From RGIG8368 sp045540275 (GTDB lineage: Bacteria > Verrucomicrobiota > Kiritimatiellia > RFP12 > UBA1067): a DNA stretch of 5,052 bases. The stretch covers positions 1-5,052 of the forward strand of contig JAZQGX010000311.1 in the NCBI GenBank assembly GCA_045540275.1, written 5' to 3'. The notes under the pieces are model-generated. The model worked only from the letters and a program-made list of their open reading frames with translations. It made no database searches and was not told where the DNA came from. Within the stretch, counting starts at the first letter, position 1, and the number at the start of each line of letters is the position of its first letter. The position numbers were made by a program, and so were the translations under genes. This document shows, one piece after another, positions 1 through 5,052 of this stretch.

Positions 1-51
1 GACCGCTTGGCCTCCGACTTTATTAAGGAGTTTATGCCATGGTTTCTGTAA
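1..51 (+). CDS. 3' end of an upstream gene, product unknown (partial)
   Basis: Reading frame 1 is open from the window edge to a TAA at 49-51 and gives the C-terminal residues DRLASDFIKEFMPWFL. The frame overlaps the next gene by 13 bases, and the ribosome binding site of that gene (AAGGAG, 25-30) lies inside this frame, as is typical of translationally coupled operon genes. From the neighbours (SIR2-like protein, then type I restriction subunit) the missing gene could be hsdS, hsdM or another accessory defence gene. Sixteen residues are too few to identify it, and a chance open frame of this length cannot be excluded. Confidence 0.5.
   Translation, partial: DRLASDFIKEFMPWFL
25..30 (+). promoter_or_regulatory. 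Ribosome binding site of the SIR2-like gene
   Basis: AAGGAG lies 8 bases before the ATG at 39. It decides between two nearby ATGs: the one at 34 is only 3 bases from the site and belongs to the upstream frame, which stops at 49-51, so 39 is the start. Confidence 0.75.
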
Positions 52-1232
52 ATGATATGACACCTGGGCAGGAGAAGATTGAGGATGATTCATTCCGGTT
101 TAGGAATGATGATGTCATCATCTTGTTGGGTGCTGGTGCGAGTGTGGAGGCAAAATTACTGGCGTCGATGGATATGACGAGAAAGTTGGAAGACTATGTG
201 TCGAACAGTAATCCGCGAGGGAAATGGACCAAATATAGAAACTTGTACAAGACGGTTAAGAGTTTGATATTGTATGGAAAACATTTGACTTCATCTAGCG
301 TGTCGGAGGTTTGCAACGAAGTAAATATTGAAGAATTTGTTAATGTCCTAACTGAGCTTGCTAAGTCAGAGGGGCATCCCATCTATCCTTTTATCGCCAA
401 TTGGAATATGGATTTAGTGAAATATGGAGGCGGTGGATTCGAGAATCTGAAAAGGTTTCGCGAAGATATTGTTAATGAATTGACTCGAAAATGGGTAAAT
501 GTAAATGAGGATCGTGATTGTGACTATTTCAAGGGATTGTATAGGTATTGGGAAGAGACAAAATCTAATTTGCGTGTTTTTACCTTAAACTATGACATGT
601 GTGTCGAACGAGCCTGTGGGATGGAACATGTGTGCAGAGGCTTCAGGCAGGAGCAAATTGAAGTAGACGGAGAGAAGGTGTTACGTAAGGTGTGGAGTGA
701 TGAATACATGGATGATGACGATGCGAAACGCTCGGCTATCCGACTGTACAAGTTGCATGGATCTCTGGATTGGAGACGGGATAGAAAAACGCGGGTGCTA
801 TATTATGAAGATATGCCAGATCCTTGCGATGACATTGATGAGTATCAGTTGATTTTCGGGACGACTTATAAGTTGAGTTATCAAGATCCATTTCTGTTTC
901 AGGTTTCAGAGTTGCGTAAATATGCGGCAAAGGCCAGGTTGATTATTGCGGTTGGTTATGGTTTTAACGATGATCACATTAATGAGATTTTGGGTGGTGC
1001 TTTGACACATAATTCTGACAGTAAGTTGATATCGGTTGAATATGCTGCTACAAATAAGGATGAAAAGATTAAAGAGCGAAGAGACTCAATTTCAGAAAAA
1101 TTGAAACTGGGAGACGCTGCCAAACAGAAGATCGATGTACTTTTTGATGGCGCAAAGAAATTTCTCGGTGAGATTTTGTCGCGAAGGTTTGTGGAAGAGA
1201 ACTTATCGCAAAAAGGGGATTCTCCATTTTGA
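39..1232 (+). CDS. SIR2-like domain protein, probable defence effector (SIR2_2-type)
   Basis: A 397-residue protein with the hallmarks of the bacterial SIR2-like (SIR2_2) family. It has a nucleotide-binding GAGAS loop at residues 31-35 after a hydrophobic strand (VIILL), TLNYD at 182-186, KLHGSLDW at 238-245 with H240 as candidate catalytic histidine, and a closing Rossmann strand with GYGFNDDHIN at 306-315. No paired CxxC zinc module of classical sirtuin deacetylases is seen. Known relatives (ThsA, DSR1/DSR2, SIR2-HerA, SIR2-Argonaute partners) bind or hydrolyse NAD+ during phage infection; NADase activity here is inferred from the motifs. No signal peptide or membrane segment, so cytoplasmic. 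The tail from about 317 is charged and probably helical. The gene overlaps the preceding frame by 13 bases and ends 13 bases before hsdR, so it sits inside a type I restriction operon. It is clearly more AT-rich than hsdR (21 G+C in the 60 bases 241-300), which suggests transfer. Confidence 0.9.
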   Translation: MVSVNDMTPGQEKIEDDSFRFRNDDVIILLGAGASVEAKLLASMDMTRKLEDYVSNSNPRGKWTKYRNLYKTVKSLILYGKHLTSSSVSEVCNEVNIEEFVNVLTELAKSEGHPIYPFIANWNMDLVKYGGGGFENLKRFREDIVNELTRKWVNVNEDRDCDYFKGLYRYWEETKSNLRVFTLNYDMCVERACGMEHVCRGFRQEQIEVDGEKVLRKVWSDEYMDDDDAKRSAIRLYKLHGSLDWRRDRKTRVLYYEDMPDPCDDIDEYQLIFGTTYKLSYQDPFLFQVSELRKYAAKARLIIAVGYGFNDDHINEILGGALTHNSDSKLISVEYAATNKDEKIKERRDSISEKLKLGDAAKQKIDVLFDGAKKFLGEILSRRFVEENLSQKGDSPF

Positions 1233-1239
1233 GGAGGGG
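1233..1239 (+). promoter_or_regulatory. Ribosome binding site of hsdR
   Basis: GGAGGGG follows directly on the SIR2 stop codon (1230-1232) and ends 6 bases before the ATG at 1246. It fixes the hsdR start against an in-frame ATG at 1135 that would add 37 residues overlapping the SIR2 gene. The tight spacing argues for co-transcription and perhaps translational coupling. Confidence 0.8.
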
Positions 1240-1245
1240 TTTAAA

Positions 1246-3612
1246 ATGAACGAAGCGCAAGTTCGACATGATCTGATAGACCCGGCGCTGAAGGCGGCGG
1301 GGTGGGAGTCGCTGCCGGCGAAGGTGGCGGTCGAGCAGACGATTGCGCCGGGGCCCGTCAGCCAGGAGGACGGGCAGAGCCACAATCCCGAATTCGCCGA
1401 CTATGTGCTGATGTACGGCAACCGGCGGATTGCGGTTGTGGAGGCGAAGGCGTCGGACAAGAACTATCGCGCGGGCGAGGCGCAGGCGCGGAAGTACGCC
1501 GCGGCGCTGGGCGTGCGGTTCGCCTACGCGACGAACGGCTCGCAGGTCTTCTGCATGGACCTCACGCTCGGCACCACTTCGACGGTCGAGCTGGACGGCT
1601 TCCCGACGCCGGCCGAGCTGATGTCGGTGCAGGACAGGGAAACGGCTTCGCTCTTGGAGAAGATTTGCCGCGAAATCCCGTGGTCGTTCGCAGGCAACCG
1701 CGGCATCCGCTATTACCAGGAGCGTGCGGTCGAGGGTGTCATCAAAGCGCTCGGCTTGGGGAAGAAGAATGCGCTCGTCACGCTCGCGACCGGAACGGGC
1801 AAGACCTTCATCGCATATCAGCTCTGCCATAAGCTCGTCGCGGCAAAATGGACGCGGCAGGGGATGGGACTGCGCAAGCCGCGCATCCTCTTCTTGACCG
1901 ACCGCAACATTCTTGCGGATCAGGCGCTCGACAGCTTCGCGTTCGCAGAAGGGGATTGCTATCGGCTCAAGGCGGCGGTGGACAATCCGCCGCTGGACCG
2001 CATCGTCTATTTCACGCTTTACCAGACGCTGCTGGGAAGGGAGGGCGAGTGCGAGAATGCGACTGCGGGCGAGGCCGAGAAGCCGAAGGTGAAGTTCGAG
2101 AAGTTCCCGCGGGACTTCTTCGATCTCGTCATTATCGACGAGTGTCACCGCGGTGGGGCGAACGATGAAAGCGAATGGCATGCGGTGCTGGAGTATTTTG
2201 CAAGCGCATCGCACGTGGGTCTGACGGCCACGCCGAAATGCGACACCAATCGCGACACCTACAAGTATTTCGGCAAGCCCGTCTACACCTATTCGCTCCG
2301 TCAGGGCATTGAGGACGGATTCCTCACACCCTATCGCGTCAAGAAGTGCGAGTCGACGATCAAGGACTACAAGAAGGTCGAGGGGGATGAGATATCCGAT
2401 CCTGAGAAGGTGGATGAGAACGTCACCTATTCGCCGGACAAGATTCAGCGTGAGCATTTCGTGATTCCGAAGCGTGATCGCCACATGGTCGAGGAGCTGT
2501 TCAAGGTGATGCCGTTCGACCAGAAGGCGTTGGTGTTCTGCGCGACGCAGGAGCACGCGGCGATTATTGCGCAGGCGATTCGCGAGGAGGCGAAGAAGCA
2601 CGGCATTGACTATCCGCATTACTGCGAGCGCGTGACGGCGGATGACGGCGCGACAGGCGACCAGTATCTCCGCGAGTTCCGCAATTCCGATCTGCCGGTG
2701 CCGACGATTCTCACGACGAGCCAGAAGCTGACTACGGGGGTGGATGCCTGCAATGTCCGCTCGATCGTGCTGATGCGCGAAGTGAAGAGTCTGGTGGAGT
2801 TCAAGCAGATCATTGGACGCGGCACCCGGCTTTACGAGGGCAAGCCGTATTTCGTCATCTACGATTTCACGGATGCGAGCGACCGGTTCCAGGATGACGG
2901 CTGGGACGGTCCGACGATCTGCCCGAAGTGCGGGCGCGCTCCGTGCGTATGCGAGAAGTTGCCGCCCAAACCGCCGCGGCCGCGGCAGGTCTGCAAGGTC
3001 TGTGGATGCAATCCATGTGTCTGCCCCAAGCCGCCGAAGAAGTCCGTGACAATCGACCTCTGGGACGGACGGCAGATTTCCGCGACCTGGGAGGACAAGG
3101 TCATTCTCGACAACGAGATGCTGGATGTGAAGGAGTTTCTTGTCCGCTTTGCGAATGCTATCCGTCGTTTCACCAAGGACGAGAATGGACTCCGCGGCAA
3201 ATGGCAGGAAATGGAGGAACGGAGCAATCTGCTTGAGGAGCTGGCGGTCCTAGGCTTTACCGAGGAGAAACTGCGTGAGATCCAGCAGAAGACCGAGCGA
3301 CAGGAGTACGATGTCCTTGATATCACTCTCGATCTCGTGTATGCCGTAGCGCCGATCAAGCGGGCGATGAGGGCAGAACGCCTTGCGGAGAAGCTTGCCT
3401 TGCTCACTCCGCAGCAGCGGGCGCTTGCCGAGGTGATTCTGCGTAACTATGTGAATGATGGCGTCTGGACGCTCTCGATGAAGGGTTTTAGCGATCTCCT
3501 GAAACAACGCTACGGTTCCATCTCCGAAGCACTGTCGAAGTTGTCCTTCCCGACGCTTGACCACGCATTGAACTATTATTCCGACATCCAGCACTGGCTC
3601 TACGCCGCGTAG
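1246..3612 (+). CDS. hsdR: Type I restriction enzyme R subunit (EcoEI-like HsdR)
   Basis: A 788-residue motor and nuclease subunit of a type I restriction-modification complex. It would translocate DNA using ATP and cut it away from an unmodified recognition site, together with HsdM and HsdS. The N-terminal nuclease domain shows D52 and E66-A67-K68 of the PD-(D/E)xK fold. Superfamily 2 helicase motifs follow in order: ATGTGKT (181-187, Walker A), DECH (298-301), LTATP (326-330), TTGVDA (496-501) and QIIGRGTRL (521-529). A Cys-rich linker (559-593) holds two CxxCGxxPCxC-like knuckles, then comes a C-terminal region like the EcoEI_R_C domain, which contacts the methylase core. Length is normal for this class and no frame break is seen, so it looks intact. 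The start at 1246 is chosen from its strong ribosome binding site. Neither hsdM nor hsdS lies downstream, so they should be upstream of the window. The gene is GC-rich (42 G+C in the 60 bases 1441-1500), unlike its SIR2 neighbour. Confidence 0.96.
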   Translation: MNEAQVRHDLIDPALKAAGWESLPAKVAVEQTIAPGPVSQEDGQSHNPEFADYVLMYGNRRIAVVEAKASDKNYRAGEAQARKYAAALGVRFAYATNGSQVFCMDLTLGTTSTVELDGFPTPAELMSVQDRETASLLEKICREIPWSFAGNRGIRYYQERAVEGVIKALGLGKKNALVTLATGTGKTFIAYQLCHKLVAAKWTRQGMGLRKPRILFLTDRNILADQALDSFAFAEGDCYRLKAAVDNPPLDRIVYFTLYQTLLGREGECENATAGEAEKPKVKFEKFPRDFFDLVIIDECHRGGANDESEWHAVLEYFASASHVGLTATPKCDTNRDTYKYFGKPVYTYSLRQGIEDGFLTPYRVKKCESTIKDYKKVEGDEISDPEKVDENVTYSPDKIQREHFVIPKRDRHMVEELFKVMPFDQKALVFCATQEHAAIIAQAIREEAKKHGIDYPHYCERVTADDGATGDQYLREFRNSDLPVPTILTTSQKLTTGVDACNVRSIVLMREVKSLVEFKQIIGRGTRLYEGKPYFVIYDFTDASDRFQDDGWDGPTICPKCGRAPCVCEKLPPKPPRPRQVCKVCGCNPCVCPKPPKKSVTIDLWDGRQISATWEDKVILDNEMLDVKEFLVRFANAIRRFTKDENGLRGKWQEMEERSNLLEELAVLGFTEEKLREIQQKTERQEYDVLDITLDLVYAVAPIKRAMRAERLAEKLALLTPQQRALAEVILRNYVNDGVWTLSMKGFSDLLKQRYGSISEALSKLSFPTLDHALNYYSDIQHWLYAA
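2920..3024 (+). repeat. Duplicated Cys-rich knuckle inside HsdR
   Basis: Two copies of a CxxCG-x2-PCxC pattern lie 24 residues apart: C559, C562, C567, C569 and C583, C586, C591, C593, with an extra C588 in the second copy. Lys/Pro-rich linkers (KLPPKPPRPR and PKPPKK) follow each. The four-cysteine spacing could bind zinc. The module lies between the helicase core and the C-terminal domain. The copies have diverged at the base level, so the duplication is not recent. Confidence 0.75.
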
Positions 3613-3643
3613 TGGGCAGTGTGATAAAGTGGTATTCTTGAAT

Positions 3644-3663
3644 TGGCGGGCGGTTGCCCGCCA
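3644..3663 (+). repeat. Perfect GC-rich inverted repeat (hairpin) after hsdR
   Basis: TGGCGGGC and GCCCGCCA pair perfectly (8 bp, seven of them GC-rich) around a GGTT loop, 32 bases after the hsdR stop. No T-run follows on either strand, so it is not a canonical intrinsic terminator. It could protect the 3' end of the defence mRNA, cause factor-assisted termination, or be a REP-like element. Confidence 0.7.
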
Positions 3664-3712
3664 TGGAAGAAGTTGTCTCAGACAGGTTGTTTCCAATCAT
3701 CCCTCTCCCGCG

Positions 3713-3734
3713 CATTTCCCATTTCCAATTTTCC
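3713..3734 (+). repeat. Short heptamer repeat CATTTCC, two exact copies plus a variant
   Basis: CATTTCC occurs at 3713-3719 and 3720-3726, followed by the 8-base variant AATTTTCC (3727-3734). The tract is flanked by two copies of CCGCGCAT (3708-3715 and 3733-3740) that overlap its ends. It is non-coding and its function is unknown. Confidence 0.6.
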
Positions 3735-3797
3735 GCGCATGCTGGCTCAATACTTGTATGTGTGCATCCTGACGAAGATGAAAGATTCACGGAGCTA

Positions 3798-3826
3798 TGG
3801 ACAGTTATGTTTTGTTTTGGTATAAT
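3798..3826 (+). promoter_or_regulatory. Sigma-70-type promoter of the SIS-domain gene
   Basis: The -35 box TGGACA (3798-3803) matches TTGACA at five of six positions. A 17-base spacer leads to a perfect -10 box TATAAT (3821-3826), preceded by TG at 3818-3819 as an extended -10. The expected start of transcription is near 3833, giving a leader of about 34 bases before the ATG at 3867. This separates the gene from the defence operon. No operator-like palindrome was recognised around it. Confidence 0.8.
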
Positions 3827-3852
3827 GTACGTAAACCCAGGACTACAAGGAA

Positions 3853-3858
3853 AAGGAG
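3853..3858 (+). promoter_or_regulatory. Ribosome binding site of the SIS-domain gene
   Basis: AAGGAG lies 8 bases before the ATG at 3867. It supports this start over an in-frame upstream extension beginning at 3654, which would also run through the promoter. Confidence 0.8.
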
Positions 3859-3866
3859 AGTCTGCA

Positions 3867-4619
3867 ATGTTGAACGACTATGGCTACATAGACAAGGCGA
3901 TCGCGAACATCAAGGAGGTCGCCGAGAAGCAGGAGGCCAACATCAAGGCCGCCGCGAAGCTGATGGCGGACGCCATCGCCGACGACAAGCTCATAAACGT
4001 CTACGCAGGCGGCGGGCACACCACCCTCGCGATGGGCGAGATGTTCTTCCGCGCCGGCGGTCTCGCCAACATCAACCCGCTCATGGAGACCGCGCTATCC
4101 GTCTTCAACCAGGCGCTCAAGTACCTGGAGCTGGAGCGCACCGTCAACTTCGGCGCGTCCATAATCAAATACTACGGCATAAAGGAAGGGGACGTCGTGA
4201 TCTTCTTCCACAACATCGGCATCAACCCCGCCACGATCGACGCGGCGGAGGAGTGCAAGAAGCGAGGCGCGAAGATCATCGCCGTCGCGAGCTCCTACTG
4301 GCAGAACGAGATGCCCAAGGACCACTTCATCCGCCACCCGAACGGGAAGAACCTCTTCGACTACGCGGACGTCTGCATTGACGACTACAACCCCGTCGGC
4401 GACGCGGTTGTCGAGATCCCCGGCATGGGGACGCCCATCGGCCCCGTCTCGAACGTGGTCGACTTCACCATCGCGCACCTCCTCGAGATCGAGACGTGCC
4501 GCCAGTGCGTGGAGCGCGGGATCGTCCCGCCCGTCTGGAACTCGGCGAACGCGCCCGGCGGAGACGAGAAGAACGCCGCCTATCTCGCGAAGTACAAGCC
4601 GCTCGTGAAGTGCCTGTAG
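3867..4619 (+). CDS. SIS-domain protein, UPF0309 / sugar-isomerase-like
   Basis: A 250-residue cytoplasmic protein with one SIS (phosphosugar-binding) fold, close in length and layout to the UPF0309 group of putative sugar isomerases. Seen: a helical N-terminus; loop one, YAGGGHTT (46-53), then EMFFRAGGL (58-66), where UPF0309 has a G-x-GHS loop followed by a RAGGL motif; a strand ending in HNIGINP (115-121); KKRGAKIIAVAS; RHPNGKNLFDYAD; and a C-terminal signature PPVWNSANAPGGDEKN (221-236). The likely role is binding or isomerising a phosphorylated sugar or amino sugar; the substrate cannot be told. Oddly, the usual Ser-rich phosphate loop of SIS proteins (S-x-S-G-x) reads HNIGIN here, so both serines are missing. 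The gene has its own strong promoter and is GC-rich like hsdR. The next gene, an exported protein, may supply or process a related sugar, but that is inference. Confidence 0.88.
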   Translation: MLNDYGYIDKAIANIKEVAEKQEANIKAAAKLMADAIADDKLINVYAGGGHTTLAMGEMFFRAGGLANINPLMETALSVFNQALKYLELERTVNFGASIIKYYGIKEGDVVIFFHNIGINPATIDAAEECKKRGAKIIAVASSYWQNEMPKDHFIRHPNGKNLFDYADVCIDDYNPVGDAVVEIPGMGTPIGPVSNVVDFTIAHLLEIETCRQCVERGIVPPVWNSANAPGGDEKNAAYLAKYKPLVKCL

Positions 4620-4632
4620 GGAGCGGGAAGAG

Positions 4633-4660
4633 TGTAAAATGTAAAGTGTAAAATGTAAAG
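4633..4660 (+). repeat. Heptanucleotide tandem repeat TGTAAAR, four units
   Basis: Four perfect in-phase heptamers alternate between TGTAAAA (4633-4639, 4647-4653) and TGTAAAG (4640-4646, 4654-4660), equivalent to a 14-base unit repeated twice. The AT-rich tract is non-coding, starts 13 bases after the SIS-gene stop, and abuts the proposed -35 box of the next gene. It resembles the short tandemly repeated heptamers known from some bacterial genomes such as cyanobacteria. Confidence 0.85.
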
Positions 4661-4689
4661 TTGAAGGGTTGAAAGCTAACAACTAGAAT
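4661..4689 (+). promoter_or_regulatory. Candidate promoter of the exported-protein gene
   Basis: TTGAAG (4661-4666, four of six matches to the -35 consensus) and TAGAAT (4684-4689, five of six to the -10) are separated by 17 bases. Transcription would start near 4696, leaving a short leader of about 19 bases. The AT-rich heptad tract occupies the place of an UP element. Matches are moderate, and read-through from the SIS gene is also possible because no terminator is visible between them. Confidence 0.45.
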
Positions 4690-4714
4690 CCGAAATTCAG
4701 AAAGAAAGACAGCG

Positions 4715-5052
4715 ATGAAACATCAACACATCTCATGTTCCAATGTCCGCGTGGCGGCCTTGGCATTTTGCCTTGCCGGTTTCGGGGCGGTCGCCGCGCC
4801 GGTCACCAACGTCGTGAAATCCGCCGATTCGGCGAAGCCGTACCAGACGTACACATACGACACTGCCGTCTACGTGCCGTTCGACGCGACGACGACCGTC
4901 ACTGTGGAGTGCCCCGATCCCGCCGCCGAGAAGTGGCTCAAGGCGCATTTCAAGGAGTGGTTCGGGAAGTATGCGCCTAACGTGAAGTTGGGTGCCACCG
5001 GGCTGAAGCCGGCGGACGATCCCGAGGCGTATGCCGCGAGCGCGGACGAGAC
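4715..5052 (+). CDS. Exported protein, 5' part only; possibly a glycoside hydrolase N-terminal domain
   Basis: An open frame from ATG at 4715 to the window edge, 112 complete codons with no stop. The first 28 residues look like a Sec signal peptide: K2 and R12 in the n-region, a hydrophobic stretch from V13 to A28, and AVAA before P29 as a type I cleavage site. The mature part has a Tyr/Thr-rich beta-like segment (PYQTYTYDTAVYVPF), then VTVECPDPAAEKWLKAHFKEWF. A strand followed by a helix with paired tryptophans recalls the non-catalytic N-terminal domains before GH20 hexosaminidase or alpha-glucuronidase barrels, but no catalytic residue is within view, so this is a guess. The start codon has only a weak purine-rich AAAGAAAGA stretch upstream; the well-formed signal peptide supports the choice. 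It lies 95 bases after the SIS gene on the same strand and may share a sugar-utilisation role. Confidence 0.8.
   Translation, partial: MKHQHISCSNVRVAALAFCLAGFGAVAAPVTNVVKSADSAKPYQTYTYDTAVYVPFDATTTVTVECPDPAAEKWLKAHFKEWFGKYAPNVKLGATGLKPADDPEAYAASADE

Noticed and set aside
1135..1245. N-terminal extension of hsdR starting at an ATG inside the SIR2 gene
   Set aside because: The extension would overlap the SIR2 gene by nearly 100 bases; the ATG at 1246 has a strong ribosome binding site directly after the SIR2 stop, and the HsdR homology begins there.
1069..2619. A 516-codon open frame on the minus strand opposite hsdR
   Set aside because: It is antisense to a gene with clear nuclease and helicase motifs, is rich in Arg/Leu as expected from reading GC-rich codons backwards, and has no recognisable domain.
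3644..3663. Intrinsic terminator for hsdR
   Set aside because: The stem is good but no T-run follows on either strand.
3654..3866. N-terminal extension of the SIS-domain protein
   Set aside because: It would begin with TTG in the hairpin and run across the heptad repeats and the promoter; the ATG at 3867 has its own ribosome binding site and fits the family length.
4633..4660. CRISPR-like repeats
   Set aside because: The units are 7 bases and contiguous without spacers, so this is a simple tandem repeat.
4095..4682. A 195-codon minus-strand frame over the SIS gene
   Set aside because: Antisense shadow of a GC-rich gene; its start lies in the heptad repeat region, and it shows no domain features.
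4760..4775. Lipoprotein signal at C19 of the exported protein
   Set aside because: The residue before the cysteine is Phe, which does not fit a lipobox, and the cysteine lies in the middle of the hydrophobic stretch; a type I site after AVAA fits better.

Overview
The window looks like a bacterial chromosome segment in which the downstream end of a defence operon meets ordinary host genes. Coding is compact and all four substantial genes run on the + strand. Three of them have clear Shine-Dalgarno sites. The GC-rich genes, the signal-peptide gene at the right edge and the heptanucleotide repeats between genes resemble Verrucomicrobiota/Kiritimatiellota-type genomes from gut or sediment. That placement rests on general resemblance and is weak.

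Left part (1-3612): the last 17 codons of an unidentified gene overlap the start of a 397-residue SIR2-like protein (39-1232). Thirteen bases later comes the restriction subunit of a type I restriction-modification system, hsdR of the EcoEI-like class (1246-3612). The overlap and short spacing imply one transcript. The methylase (hsdM) and specificity (hsdS) genes are not in the window; if present they should lie upstream. The SIR2 gene is much more AT-rich than hsdR, which suggests a separate origin and insertion between the modification genes and hsdR. A reasonable but unproven reading is a two-layer defence: DNA cleavage by the type I complex, backed by an NAD+-consuming SIR2 effector.

Middle (3613-3866): a 254-base intergenic stretch marks the end of the defence operon. 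It holds a perfect 8-bp hairpin without a U-tract, a short run of CATTTCC heptads, and a near-consensus sigma-70 promoter (TGGACA, 17 bases, TATAAT with an extended -10) for the next gene.

Right part (3867-5052): a 250-residue SIS-domain protein of the UPF0309/sugar-isomerase-like type, then a 95-base gap with a heptanucleotide tandem repeat directly upstream of a plausible promoter, then the first 112 codons of an exported protein cut by the window end. The exported protein may be a carbohydrate-active enzyme; this part probably belongs to sugar metabolism and is unrelated to the defence operon.

No tRNA, rRNA, CRISPR array, insertion sequence or integrase was seen.
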